A stretch of 64,000 nt of DNA from Neotamlana sedimentorum (GCF_000943565.1 NZ_JTDW01000001.1:186001-250000); one strand, 5' to 3'; shown: positions 26,379-35,772, counted from the stretch's first letter. Made by a program: numbers and translations. Notes: generated by a model not told the origin, from the letters alone.

Positions 26379-28016
26379 ATGTTTAAAAAAATATTTATTA
26401 CATTACTAACTGTAATTGCTAGCTTTTCCACGAAAGCGCAAACTGTAAATTCAACTCAAAAACCTAAACTTGTTGTGGGCATTGTAGTAGACCAAATGCG
26501 CTATGATTACCTAACTCGGTTTTATAATAAGTTTGGAGAAGGTGGTTTTAAACGTATGATGAATGAAGGGTTTAATTGTAAAAACCATCATTTTAACTAC
26601 ATTCCAACAAAAACTGGTCCCGGACATGCTTCGGTTTATACGGGAACGACGCCAAAGTACCACGGTGTAATTGGTAATGATTGGTATGACAAATACGAAC
26701 AAAAAATGGTGTATTGTGCCGAAGACGATTCGGTGCAGTCCGTAGGTACAACTTCTAGCGATGGTAAAATGTCGCCTCATAGAATGCAAACAACTACTTT
26801 TTCAGACGAAAACAGATTATTCACCCAAATGAAAGGTAAAACGATTGGAGTTTCTATTAAAGATAGAGGCGCTATTTTGCCGGCAGGACATACTGCAAAT
26901 GCAGCTTATTGGTTTAGAGGTAAAAGCGAAGGCAAGTTTATTTCTAGTACGTATTATATTAACGATTTACCAGAATGGGTTAAAGATTTTAATGCTTCAA
27001 AAGCGGTTAAATCATATTTAAAAGAGTGGAATACACTACAAAATATTGAAACATATACCGAAAGTGGGGCCGATTTAAATGAGTTTGAAGGTGGTTTTAG
27101 AGGTAAAGAAACAGCAACATTTCCATACGATTTAAAGAAACTTAGTAAAATTAACGGCGGGTTCGATATTTTAAAAGCTACACCTTACGGAAATAGTGTG
27201 GTAATAGATTTTGCCATTGCTGCGCTTAAAGGCGAAAATTTAGGAAAAGATACCATTACAGATGTGTTAACCGTTAGCTTTTCTAGTACCGATTATGTGG
27301 GACATAATTTTGGAGTAAACTCTAAGGAAGTTGAAGATACTTATATTCGTTTAGATAAAGATTTAGAACGTTTTTTTAAAACCTTAGATGCTCAAGTTGG
27401 TGAAGGCGAATATACCGTGTTTTTATCTGCCGATCATGGTGCAGTCGATGTGCCTTCGTACTTACAAGATGTAAATATTCCAGCTGGATATTTAAACAAT
27501 AAAGAAACCAAAGCTAAGTTCTCGGCTTTTTTAATGGATACTTTTGGAGTTGATAATTTAATTGAAAACATTAGCAACGATCAAATATTTTTAAATCATA
27601 ATGCTGTAAAAGACTTAAATAAAACACTTGCCGAAGTTGAAGCAGCTATTGTTAACGAACTTATTACATATAAAAACGTTTATAAAGTTTATGCTGCAAC
27701 TACTATGCATAATAACGATTTTACATCTGGTATGGAAGAGTTATTGCAAAAGGGTTATAGCCAAAAACGCTCTGGTGATGTGTTAATAATACCTAGTCCT
27801 AATTATATCTCTTATAGCAAAACAGGTTCTACTCATGGTAGTGGTTATAAGTACGATACTCATGTGCCATTATTATTGTTTGGTAAAGGAATAAAACATG
27901 GTGAAACATTGCAAAAAACGGTTATTCCAGATATTGCACCTACTATGTCGGCTTTATTGGGCATCAGTTTTCCTAACGGAGCAACAGGACAGCCTTTAGA
28001 ATTTGTGTTAGATTAA
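26379..28016 (+). CDS. pafA: PafA-type alkaline phosphatase
   Basis: A 545-residue secreted phosphatase with signal peptide MFKKIFITLLTVIASFSTKA. I chose the ATG at 26379 over 26361 because it opens the signal peptide and because of the promoter position. With this start the nucleophile is Thr79 (PTKTGPGHASVYTGTTP), the paired Asn is Asn100 (VIGNDWY), and a Lys161-Asp-Arg163 motif follows. The studied PafA of Elizabethkingia uses Thr79, Asn100, Lys162 and Arg164, and is 546 residues long. Metal ligands appear as VVDQMRYD, SSTDYVGHNFG, SADHGAVDVP and THGSGYKYDTHVPL. It releases phosphate from monoesters outside the cytoplasm. The nuclease gene overlaps its stop by one base. Confidence 0.9.
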   Translation: MFKKIFITLLTVIASFSTKAQTVNSTQKPKLVVGIVVDQMRYDYLTRFYNKFGEGGFKRMMNEGFNCKNHHFNYIPTKTGPGHASVYTGTTPKYHGVIGNDWYDKYEQKMVYCAEDDSVQSVGTTSSDGKMSPHRMQTTTFSDENRLFTQMKGKTIGVSIKDRGAILPAGHTANAAYWFRGKSEGKFISSTYYINDLPEWVKDFNASKAVKSYLKEWNTLQNIETYTESGADLNEFEGGFRGKETATFPYDLKKLSKINGGFDILKATPYGNSVVIDFAIAALKGENLGKDTITDVLTVSFSSTDYVGHNFGVNSKEVEDTYIRLDKDLERFFKTLDAQVGEGEYTVFLSADHGAVDVPSYLQDVNIPAGYLNNKETKAKFSAFLMDTFGVDNLIENISNDQIFLNHNAVKDLNKTLAEVEAAIVNELITYKNVYKVYAATTMHNNDFTSGMEELLQKGYSQKRSGDVLIIPSPNYISYSKTGSTHGSGYKYDTHVPLLLFGKGIKHGETLQKTVIPDIAPTMSALLGISFPNGATGQPLEFVLD

Positions 28017-28822
28017 TGAATAAAAGAACGTTATATTCTGTAATAGCCATTGTTTTAGTTCTTTGTGTTTATGGTTACGAGCATTTTTTAAAAGAAGAAG
28101 ATAAAGCTGAAACTATTTTTGAAGGCACTAAAGCAAAACAAAATACAAACGAGTATTTTTTGCCAACAAGCACAACAGGGCAAATAGTACATCATAACGG
28201 ATATTCATTATCGTATAATGAAGCTCATGAACAAGCAGAATGGGTGGCGTACGAATTAAAAAAGGAGCATTTAGCCAATACTAATTTTAAGCGTCCTTAT
28301 TTCGAAATAGATGAAGCCGTAAAAACAACAGCTGCGCATTGGAGAAATTATAAAAATTCGGGTTACGATCGCGGACATCTTTGTCCTGCAGGCGATAGAA
28401 AGTATAGTAAAGCGGCTCACGACGAAACATTTTTAACTAGTAATATAAGTCCGCAAGAGCACGAATTTAATGCCGGAATTTGGAATACTTTAGAACAAAA
28501 AGTGCGCCATTGGGCTAGTAAATACAATGGTGTTTTTGTTGTTGCAGGAGGTGTATTAAAAGGCAATATGAAAACCATAGGTAGCGAAAATGTGTCGGTA
28601 CCCAATACGTTTTTTAAAGTGTTAATTGATAACAATACAGGCAATACTAAAATGATTGCTTTTTTATTACCACACGAAAATTCAAGAAAGCCCTTATATG
28701 AATTTGTTGTTTCTGTTGATGACATTGAAGCCTTAACAGGTATAGATTTTTTTCCAGAATTAGATGATGATATAGAAAATAAACTTGAAGCTTCAAGCAG
28801 TTATAAAGGTTGGAGTTTTTAG
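28016..28822 (+). CDS. DNA/RNA non-specific endonuclease (DRGH type), membrane-anchored
   Basis: A 268-residue beta-beta-alpha-metal nuclease. One N-terminal hydrophobic segment (about residues 7-22) serves as signal or anchor. The catalytic motif is DRGHLCPAGDRK with DRGH at residues 118-121, and the metal Asn lies in LTSNISPQEHEFNAGIWNTLEQ. This matches the Serratia nuclease / EndoG family. Its ATG shares one base with the pafA stop (TAATG), so the two are translationally coupled. A nuclease coupled to a phosphatase suggests extracellular nucleic acids as a phosphate source, which is an inference. Confidence 0.9.
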   Translation: MNKRTLYSVIAIVLVLCVYGYEHFLKEEDKAETIFEGTKAKQNTNEYFLPTSTTGQIVHHNGYSLSYNEAHEQAEWVAYELKKEHLANTNFKRPYFEIDEAVKTTAAHWRNYKNSGYDRGHLCPAGDRKYSKAAHDETFLTSNISPQEHEFNAGIWNTLEQKVRHWASKYNGVFVVAGGVLKGNMKTIGSENVSVPNTFFKVLIDNNTGNTKMIAFLLPHENSRKPLYEFVVSVDDIEALTGIDFFPELDDDIENKLEASSSYKGWSF

Positions 28823-28833
28823 GGTTATAAGTA

Positions 28834-28857
28834 TCGTGCTGAGCGAAGTCGAAGTAT
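28834..28857. repeat. Dispersed repeat copy (GAGCGAAGTCGAA type)
   Basis: The stretch TCGTGCTGAGCGAAGTCGAA (28834-28853) belongs to the same family as copies at 53468-53494, 58968-58992 and 59020-59042. It lies between the nuclease gene and the convergent small-protein gene. Confidence 0.65.
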
Positions 28858-28943
28858 AACTTACCTAACATCGATTATGACCCTGTAACAATTCCATTTA
28901 AATTGCTTTATAAGTAGTTGCAATTTACAATTAAGTCTTTCTC

Positions 28944-29153
28944 TTAATGCTTTTGAGTTACAATGTAGTAAGCACGTCCTTTAATATTACAACAGGCTTT
29001 ATGCTTTGTGCTATCAGTAATTAATCCATAAGGGGCTATACAGCCTTTTGTAGCCATTGTTTTTTTAAATTCTATAATTTTAGGTTCGGGCTTTAACTTT
29101 ATTACAAAGAAAGTTCCTAGACCAATTAAAACTATAAGTGTTAAAGATTTCAT
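28944..29153 (-). CDS. Small membrane-anchored protein, function unknown
   Basis: A 69-residue protein that I do not recognise. An N-terminal hydrophobic helix (MKSLTLIVLIGLGTFFVI) is followed by about 50 polar residues with three cysteines (Cys38, Cys53, Cys54). The ATG is at 29151-29153, directly abutting the stop of the glycosyltransferase gene, so it looks like the last gene of the KAS III / methyltransferase / glycosyltransferase operon. Exact abutment and a plausible export signal argue that it is real, but I have no family match. Confidence 0.55.
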   Translation of the reverse strand: MKSLTLIVLIGLGTFFVIKLKPEPKIIEFKKTMATKGCIAPYGLITDSTKHKACCNIKGRAYYIVTQKH

Positions 29154-30002
29154 TTATTTTAATTTTTTAAGCATGCCGTTCCAGCGTAAGTTTCTGATAA
29201 ATTTTCCTTCTTCGTTATTTACTAAAAATTCAGGTTTCTCTTTTAAAGCTTTAAAATATCCAGATATATAATCAAGAAATAACCTTAAACTCCCTTTTTT
29301 ATAAGCTAATTTTAAAGCTGAAATTAGTGTAATTATAAAACCATAGCGCATTTTGTACATGGCTTCTCCTTGTAAATATTTTGATGCTTTATTATAACTA
29401 ACGCCAGTTGGCTTTAAATGTTTTACATGAAGTGTATCATCAGTAAAAATTTCCCAACCGTAGTATTTAGCCAAAAGCTCATCTACAGTGTCCCAGCCCA
29501 TAGAAGGTTTTAGTTTACCAATATCTAAAAAGCATTGTTTTCTGTAAGCCTTTAAAGCACCACGAATATGGTCTTTACGGGTTAGGTTCTCTAAAACCCA
29601 ATGGTTATTTTTTTCAATGTAACAAAAACCCGCAGCCATTCCTAATTTAGAATTATTTAAAAAATGATTAGCAATAGATTCCAAATAATTTTCTGGGAAA
29701 ATGAGGTCGGCATCGAACTTACATAGCACATCATAATCATCGTTTATAACATTAAAACCTTTGTAAAAGGCTTTAATAATTTTACTTCCTGGTAAGTGTT
29801 TATTGGACGATTTGGAATTTATTAATGTAATCCAATCGTGTTTTTGGCAATAACTTTCAATAATGCGCTGTGAATCGTCGGTAGAATTATCATTAACCAC
29901 AACAACTTGTTTTGGTCTAAGGGTTTGTTTAACCAAAGATTCTAGGGTTAAACCTATAACATCTTGCTCGTTATGTGCGGGAATTATTACTGAAAAGGTC
30001 AA
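29154..30002 (-). CDS. Family 2 glycosyltransferase
   Basis: A 282-residue GT-A-fold glycosyltransferase. The N-terminus FSVIIPAHNEQDVIGLTLES, the nucleotide site VVVNDNSTDDS and the DxD-type motif CKFDADLIFP are those of family 2 enzymes, which transfer sugars from nucleotide donors to lipids or glycans. No membrane channel helices like those of polymer synthases are evident. The start is TTG at 30000-30002, sixteen bases after the methyltransferase stop. Donor and acceptor are unknown. It is the third gene of a four-gene minus-strand operon. Confidence 0.86.
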   Translation of the reverse strand: MTFSVIIPAHNEQDVIGLTLESLVKQTLRPKQVVVVNDNSTDDSQRIIESYCQKHDWITLINSKSSNKHLPGSKIIKAFYKGFNVINDDYDVLCKFDADLIFPENYLESIANHFLNNSKLGMAAGFCYIEKNNHWVLENLTRKDHIRGALKAYRKQCFLDIGKLKPSMGWDTVDELLAKYYGWEIFTDDTLHVKHLKPTGVSYNKASKYLQGEAMYKMRYGFIITLISALKLAYKKGSLRLFLDYISGYFKALKEKPEFLVNNEEGKFIRNLRWNGMLKKLK

Positions 30003-30018
30003 AGTTTAAATTTTAAAG

Positions 30019-30540
30019 TTAAACTCTTTCGGCGTAAACAATGTAATATCTGGGAGTAAACCATCTTAAAAAGGGACGAATACCAATTTTTTTTGTGGGA
30101 TTGGTCCATTTTTTAGAGTCTATAATTTTCCACCCCGTTTTTTCTAAAAGCCAATCGAATTGCCAATCTTCAAACTCATGGTAATGTCTGTCCCATTTAT
30201 CTGTTTTACTTTTGTATGCTGAAGAAAACCATAGTTTTAATGGAACGCTAGCTATTAATTTATTTGTTTTTATAGATTTTAAAACTGTAAAAGGAGAAAG
30301 TAAATGTTCAAAAATTTCGAAAGCTGTGACAACTTCGGCTTCAGAATTTTTAATTGATGACGTGTCAAGATCTAAATCTTCCCCTTTGGTGTTTTCAACT
30401 TTATAACCTTGATTTTTCATAATCTTAGAAAACGGATTTTCAACTCCTAAGTCTAGAATAGATTCTCTGGTGTCAATATGTTTTTCTAAAAATTCTAAAG
30501 TATGTTTAAAACGTTTATTAGGAAATGTTTTTTCGTACAT
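30019..30540 (-). CDS. SAM-dependent methyltransferase (class I, short)
   Basis: A 173-residue protein resembling class I methyltransferases. The SAM loop is ESILDLGVENPFSKIMKNQG (a variant lacking the usual G-x-G-x-G), then GEDLDLD and AEVVTAFEIFEHLLSPF, which correspond to motifs II-III. The C-terminus (GWKIIDSKKW, then FLRWFTPRYYIVYAER) matches the ends of small methyltransferases. It is shorter than many relatives but has no sign of truncation. It lies 26 bases after the KAS III gene and 16 before the glycosyltransferase. Substrate unknown. Confidence 0.75.
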   Translation of the reverse strand: MYEKTFPNKRFKHTLEFLEKHIDTRESILDLGVENPFSKIMKNQGYKVENTKGEDLDLDTSSIKNSEAEVVTAFEIFEHLLSPFTVLKSIKTNKLIASVPLKLWFSSAYKSKTDKWDRHYHEFEDWQFDWLLEKTGWKIIDSKKWTNPTKKIGIRPFLRWFTPRYYIVYAERV

Positions 30541-30566
30541 TTTTTTACTTCCGCGTAAGCGATAAA

Positions 30567-31625
30567 TTAATATTTGTAAACAATAGCGTTTATGTGCATA
30601 CCAGCACCTACGCTTGCAAATATAATAACATCGCCAGCATTTAATTCATGGTTTTCTAATTGATTTCGTTTAACTAAATCTAATAATGTAGGTATAGTTG
30701 CTACAGAGCTATTTCCTAATTTATGAATACTCATTGGCATAACATGTTCTGGAGCTTCTAGGTTGTAAAGTTTATAGAAACGCTCTAAAATGGCTTCATC
30801 CATTTTTTCGTTAGCTTGATGTATAAATATTTTTTTTACTTCAGAGATAGAAACACCACTGTTATCTAAACACGTTTTCATTGCTTGTGGCACGTTTGTT
30901 AAGGCGAACTCGTATATTTTTCGTCCATCCATTTTCATGTAACGCGTATCGTTAACAGTCTCTTGTTTATTAGATTTACCAAAGTATAAATAATAGGCTT
31001 CATCATAAGTGAAACTGGCTGTTTCGTGAGCTAAAATACCACCATCATTATCTGTTGCTTCAATAATAGTTGCACCGGCACCATCAGAAAAAATCATGGC
31101 ATCTCTATCGTGTTTGTCTACAACTCTAGAAAGTGTTTCTGTGCCAATTACTAAACAGCGTTTTGCCATGCCCGATTTAATGTAGGCTTTGGCTTGTATA
31201 ACACCTTCTACCCAACCTGGGCAACCAAAAAGAATATCGATGGCAACACATTTTGGGTTTTTTATTCGCAAACTGTGTTTAATTCTAGAGGCTAAAGAAG
31301 GTAGTAAATCGCTTTGAATAGTGTTGTGTTTAACATCTCCAAAATTGTGAGCGACAATAATATAATCTATTGTTTCTGGGTCTAGATTAGCATCTTCTAT
31401 GGCTTTTTCAGCCGCAAAGAAACCTAAATCACTAGAATTTAAATGGTTTTTGGCATACCTGCGTTCGCTAATACCTGTAATAGCTTTAAATTTTTTTACA
31501 ATGATTTCGTTAGGGTGTTTTATGGTAGAGCCATCAGTATTTAAAAATTCATGTTGATGAAAATTTTCGTTTTTTTCAACAGTGCTTGGTATGTAGCTCC
31601 CGGTGCCTGTAATTTTAATATTCAT
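30567..31625 (-). CDS. 3-oxoacyl-ACP synthase III family protein
   Basis: A 352-residue thiolase-fold condensing enzyme of the FabH/KAS III family. The catalytic triad is intact: Cys135 in ILFGCPGWVEG, His269 in IFIHQANEK, and Asn305 in KLGNSSVATIP. The N-terminus ITGTGSYIPS and the GISERR motif are family marks. It joins a primer acyl-CoA to malonyl-ACP or a similar donor. A residue-30s insertion (NTDGSTIKHPNE) and its place beside a methyltransferase and a glycosyltransferase suggest a dedicated lipid pathway rather than housekeeping FabH. It is the first gene of that operon. Confidence 0.85.
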   Translation of the reverse strand: MNIKITGTGSYIPSTVEKNENFHQHEFLNTDGSTIKHPNEIIVKKFKAITGISERRYAKNHLNSSDLGFFAAEKAIEDANLDPETIDYIIVAHNFGDVKHNTIQSDLLPSLASRIKHSLRIKNPKCVAIDILFGCPGWVEGVIQAKAYIKSGMAKRCLVIGTETLSRVVDKHDRDAMIFSDGAGATIIEATDNDGGILAHETASFTYDEAYYLYFGKSNKQETVNDTRYMKMDGRKIYEFALTNVPQAMKTCLDNSGVSISEVKKIFIHQANEKMDEAILERFYKLYNLEAPEHVMPMSIHKLGNSSVATIPTLLDLVKRNQLENHELNAGDVIIFASVGAGMHINAIVYKY

Positions 31626-31726
31626 AGAACTAAAAATGCCTTATTTATGTAGCCTTGCAATGTAAAGGCTTTTAGTAAAAAGACATTTTTAATTTTATAA
31701 TTTATTACGATGTTCAAAGGTTAATT

Positions 31727-34576
31727 TTAAGCCTCAATATAATCTTCAATTGGCGTACATGAGCATATTAAATTACGGTCACCAAAGGCATCGTCAACAC
31801 GACGTACACTTGGCCAAAACTTATTGTTTTTTACGTAGTTTAACGGAAATGCAGCTTTTTCTCTTGTATAAGGTAAATCCCATTCGTTGGCTGTAATCAT
31901 CTCTAAAGTATGAGGTGCATTTTTTAATACGTTGTTTTGGTTCTCTTTTGATACAGAATCGATTTCATTTTTAATTGAAATCATAGCATCACAAAAACGA
32001 TCTAATTCTGGTTTATTCTCGCTTTCAGTAGGTTCTATCATTAAAGTGCCAGCCACAGGAAAAGAAACTGTTGGCGCATGAAAGCCATAATCCATTAAGC
32101 GTTTCGCAATATCAGAAACCTCAATGCCGTTAGCTTTAAAAGGACGACAATCAACAATCATTTCGTGAGCAGCTCTACCACGTTCACCAGAATATAAAGT
32201 ATCAAAACTTCCTTCTAAACGTTTCTTAATATAATTAGCATTTAGTATGGCAATTTTAGTAGATTCTGTTAAGCCTTCTGCTCCTAACATTTTAATATAT
32301 CCATACGATATTAAACATACTAACGATGAGCCAAAAGGAGCACCAGAAATTGCAGAAATTGCTTTTTTTCCTCCAGTTTTAACTATTGGGTTTCCTGGTA
32401 AAAACGGAACCAATTGTTTGGCTACACAAATAGGTCCAACGCCAGGGCCACCACCACCGTGTGGAATTGCAAATGTTTTATGTAAATTTAAATGACAAAC
32501 ATCGGCACCAATTTGCCCAGGATTTGTTAAGCCAACTTGTGCGTTCATGTTAGCGCCGTCCATATATACTTGTCCGCCGTTGTCGTGAATAATTTTAGTA
32601 ATTTCTTTAATAGCCGATTCGTAAACCCCATGAGTAGAAGGGTAAGTTACCATTAAACAGGATAGATTATCTTTGTGTAATTCGGCTTTTTCACGTAAAT
32701 CATCAACATCAATATTTCCTTTTTCTGTAGATTTTGTTACAACAACTTTCATTCCTGCCATAACTGCACTAGCAGGGTTAGTACCATGCGCTGATGATGG
32801 AATCAAACATATGTTTCTATGATGATCGCCACGCGATTCATGGTAAGCTTTTATAACCATTAAACCAGCAAACTCACCTTGTGCACCAGAGTTTGGTTGT
32901 AAAGATGTTGCTGCAAAACCTGTAATTTCGGTAAGTTGGTCTTCTAGTTCTTTTAAAACCGTTAAATAACCTTTGGCTTGTTTGGCTGGTACAAAAGGGT
33001 GAATGTTAGCCCATTTAAAAATACTTAGTGGTAGCATTTCTGAAGCCGCGTTAAGCTTCATAGTACATGAACCTAAGGATATCATCGATTGATTTAAAGC
33101 TAAATCTTTGCGCTCTAAAAATTTAATGTAACGCATTAATTCGGTTTCAGAATGATAAGTGTTAAATACTTCTGAAGTTAAGAAACTAGAATTACGTAGA
33201 AGGTTGTTATCAATATTATTTCTTTCTTCTATATCGTTTATTTTAATTGTTTTTTTATCGGCAGCTTCGGCAAAAACTGAAACTATGTAATTTAAATCAC
33301 GAATAGAAGTGGTTTCGTTAATTGAAATTGTTACCGTTTCTTTATCTGGATAATAAAAATTAACTTTCTTTTTGGTAGCTGTTTTTTTAATGGTTTTAGC
33401 CTTTGCTTTTATTTTAAGGGTATCAAAATACGAGGTGTTTTCTTGTTCATAACCTAAATCATTTAAAGCATTTTCTAAAGCGACAGCTTTCCTGTGTACA
33501 CTGTTTGCAATAAATTTTAAACCTTTAGGTCCGTGGTAAACAGCATACATACTTGCCATAACAGCTAGCAAAACTTGGGCTGTACAAATATTTGAGGTGG
33601 CTTTATCGCGTTTAATATGTTGTTCGCGTGTTTGCAAAGCCATACGCAAAGCACGATTGTCGTTAACATCCTTTGTAACTCCAATAATTCGTCCAGGAAT
33701 TTCTCGTTTATAAGCTTCTTTGGTGGCAAAATAAGCAGCGTGTGGACCACCATATCCCATAGGTATTCCAAATCGTTGCGTAGTACCAACAACTACATCT
33801 GCGCCAAATTTACCAGGCGATTCAAGTTTTACTAAACTTAATATATCGGCAGCAACGGCTACCTTAATATTATTACTGTTTGCTTTTTCTAAAAAGGATT
33901 TTATATCTGTAACTTGACCGTGTTTTCCAGGATATTGAAGTAGGGCGCCAAAGAATTCTTCAGAAAAAAGAAATTCACTTTCTCTACCAATAACCAATTC
34001 TATACCAATTGGTAACGCTCTTGTTTGTAAAAGCGATAAGGTTTGTGGTAAAACATCTTCAGAAACAAAAAACTTATTAATACCTGCTTTTTTTTGATCG
34101 CGTGCCCTAACAGCAAAAAGTAAGCTCATGGCTTCTGCTGCAGCGGTACTTTCATCAAGTAAAGAAGCATTTGCTATTTCCATTCCAGTTAATTCAATAA
34201 CCATGGTTTGAAAATTTAAAAGGGCTTCTAAACGACCTTGAGCAATTTCGGCCTGGTAAGGTGTGTAAGCCGTGTACCAACCTGGGTTTTCTAGAATATT
34301 TCGTTGTATAACTGCAGGTAAAATAGTAGGGTGGTAACCTAAACCTATGTATGTTTTGTATGCTTTGTTTTTTTTAGAAAGTTCATGAATATGTAACAAA
34401 TATTCATGCTCTGTCATGGGCTCGTCTAAATCTAATTCTTTTTTAAGTCGGATGTCGTCTGGAATAGTTTCATAAATTAACTGGTCTAACGAGTCAACAC
34501 CAATAGTTTCTAACATTAATTTTTGGTCGTTATCACGCGGACCAATATGGCGAAGAGCAAAAGCATTTGTATTCAT
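31727..34576 (-). CDS. gcvP: Glycine dehydrogenase (decarboxylating), P-protein
   Basis: A 949-residue single-chain P-protein of the glycine cleavage system. It decarboxylates glycine with pyridoxal phosphate and passes the aminomethyl group to the lipoyl H-protein. The PLP lysine lies in LNLHKTFAIPHGGGGPG. Other marks are RHIGPRDNDQKLM at the start, GLGYHPTILP, YTPYQAEIAQGRLEALLNFQ and SLGSCTMKLNAASEM. I start at the ATG about 34576, because MNTNAFALRHIGP begins where homologues begin. A TTG-initiated extension to 34654 adds 26 residues without resemblance. The other gcv genes are not in the window. Confidence 0.95.
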   Translation of the reverse strand: MNTNAFALRHIGPRDNDQKLMLETIGVDSLDQLIYETIPDDIRLKKELDLDEPMTEHEYLLHIHELSKKNKAYKTYIGLGYHPTILPAVIQRNILENPGWYTAYTPYQAEIAQGRLEALLNFQTMVIELTGMEIANASLLDESTAAAEAMSLLFAVRARDQKKAGINKFFVSEDVLPQTLSLLQTRALPIGIELVIGRESEFLFSEEFFGALLQYPGKHGQVTDIKSFLEKANSNNIKVAVAADILSLVKLESPGKFGADVVVGTTQRFGIPMGYGGPHAAYFATKEAYKREIPGRIIGVTKDVNDNRALRMALQTREQHIKRDKATSNICTAQVLLAVMASMYAVYHGPKGLKFIANSVHRKAVALENALNDLGYEQENTSYFDTLKIKAKAKTIKKTATKKKVNFYYPDKETVTISINETTSIRDLNYIVSVFAEAADKKTIKINDIEERNNIDNNLLRNSSFLTSEVFNTYHSETELMRYIKFLERKDLALNQSMISLGSCTMKLNAASEMLPLSIFKWANIHPFVPAKQAKGYLTVLKELEDQLTEITGFAATSLQPNSGAQGEFAGLMVIKAYHESRGDHHRNICLIPSSAHGTNPASAVMAGMKVVVTKSTEKGNIDVDDLREKAELHKDNLSCLMVTYPSTHGVYESAIKEITKIIHDNGGQVYMDGANMNAQVGLTNPGQIGADVCHLNLHKTFAIPHGGGGPGVGPICVAKQLVPFLPGNPIVKTGGKKAISAISGAPFGSSLVCLISYGYIKMLGAEGLTESTKIAILNANYIKKRLEGSFDTLYSGERGRAAHEMIVDCRPFKANGIEVSDIAKRLMDYGFHAPTVSFPVAGTLMIEPTESENKPELDRFCDAMISIKNEIDSVSKENQNNVLKNAPHTLEMITANEWDLPYTREKAAFPLNYVKNNKFWPSVRRVDDAFGDRNLICSCTPIEDYIEA

Positions 34577-34695
34577 TAAAGTGAATTTGATATATTTTTC
34601 GCAAAAATAAACAATAAAATGCGTGTTTTGTTGCAAATAATGTAAAGTTTTCAACCATTTAAAAACCTTATCAACACTTTGGTTATTTTTGTGGT

Positions 34696-35529
34696 ATGCA
34701 AATGTTAAAACGGATACTTAATTTTTATTTAAATAGTAGCATTCACGTAGGTTTGTCGGTAGTTTCCTTGGCTTGTGTTACTTTTTTAAACTATAGTATT
34801 TTAATAGACTTTAACATGTTGTTTTTTTTGTTTTTTTCTACCATTACTGGCTATAATTTTGTGAAGTTTTATGGTATAGCAAAATTTCATCATCGTAGTT
34901 TGGCACCATGGCTAAAATACATACAAATATTTTCGTTTTTCTGCTTTGTTTTTTTGTGCTTTTTTGCCTACCAATTACAAACTAAAACCTTAATGTATAT
35001 TTTGGGGTTTGGTGTGGTTACTTTTTTATATGCTATACCGTTTTTGCCTAAACATATTTTTGTTGATAGTAAGCAAAATTTAAGAAGTATTAGCGGATTA
35101 AAAATTTACTTAATAGCCTTAATTTGGAGTGGTGTTACGGTAGTTTTACCCTTAATTGAAGCAGATTACACTTTAAATGCCGATGTTGTTTTATCGGTTA
35201 TACAACGGTTTATTTTTATTGTAGTTTTAATGTTACCGTTCGAGATTCGCGATTTGCGTTATGATAGTTTAAAACTTTCGACAGTGCCACAAAAAATTGG
35301 TGTTAAAACCACAAAATTGATGGGTGTTTTTTTGTTGTTTGTGTTTTTTTTGATTGAGTTTTTTAAAGATGAAGCCACACATTTAAAATTGCTTACTCTG
35401 GCCTTGGTTTGTTTTTTAACTGGAGGATTTGTTGTAGGCTCGAAAATTTACCAAGGAAAATATTATAGCGCATTTTGGGTTGAAGCTATACCCGTATATT
35501 GGTTAATTATTTTACTAATACTTTGTTAG
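34696..35529 (+). CDS. UbiA-like polytopic membrane protein (degenerate prenyltransferase fold)
   Basis: A 277-residue membrane protein with about eight hydrophobic segments. The second conserved loop reads LPFEIRDLRYDSLKLSTVPQ followed by KIGVKTTKLMG, which closely recalls the D-x-x-D and P-x-x-x-G loop of UbiA prenyltransferases. The first Asp-rich loop (N-D-x-x-D) is replaced by a stretch without aspartates (GYNFVKFYGIAKFHHRS). It may be an inactive or repurposed UbiA relative. A TATTTTTG box (34684-34691) lies just upstream, so ATG 34702 (MLKRILNF) is an alternative start. Its end overlaps the next, convergent gene by 15 bases. Confidence 0.65.
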   Translation: MQMLKRILNFYLNSSIHVGLSVVSLACVTFLNYSILIDFNMLFFLFFSTITGYNFVKFYGIAKFHHRSLAPWLKYIQIFSFFCFVFLCFFAYQLQTKTLMYILGFGVVTFLYAIPFLPKHIFVDSKQNLRSISGLKIYLIALIWSGVTVVLPLIEADYTLNADVVLSVIQRFIFIVVLMLPFEIRDLRYDSLKLSTVPQKIGVKTTKLMGVFLLFVFFLIEFFKDEATHLKLLTLALVCFLTGGFVVGSKIYQGKYYSAFWVEAIPVYWLIILLILC

Positions 35530-35769
35530 CTCTTTTTTAAATTTCATTTCTAACGCTTCTCGCTCTTTTGGCTTAAGGCAATCTGTATTTGAAGACTTTA
35601 CCACCTTAGTAAGTTTTTTGTTTCTTTTGTAATATTTTTGAGTCACATTACAATACATAAGACGAACGCTTAATTTAAATTTTTCCCAAGGGCTTGCCTC
35701 ATCATACTGTGCTTTATCACAGATATGTTTTGCTTCGTCACAGCTTATAAAAAATACACTTTTCTTCAT
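35515..35769 (-). CDS. Small Cys/His-rich protein, putative sigma-factor partner
   Basis: An 84-residue soluble protein encoded 3 bases after the ECF sigma gene. The N-terminus has Cys10, His15 and Cys17 (SCDEAKHICDKAQ), and Cys40 lies in LSVRLMYCNVTQKYY. The arrangement resembles the small zinc-finger (zf-HC2-like) proteins found after sigma factors in Bacteroidota, which read SCxEA then a C-x-x-C. Here the second C-x-x-C half has become C-N-V-T. It has no membrane segment. An anti-sigma or sigma-modulating role is inferred from position and metal-ligand pattern. Confidence 0.62.
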   Translation of the reverse strand: MKKSVFFISCDEAKHICDKAQYDEASPWEKFKLSVRLMYCNVTQKYYKRNKKLTKVVKSSNTDCLKPKEREALEMKFKKELTKY

Positions 35770-35772
35770 GTT

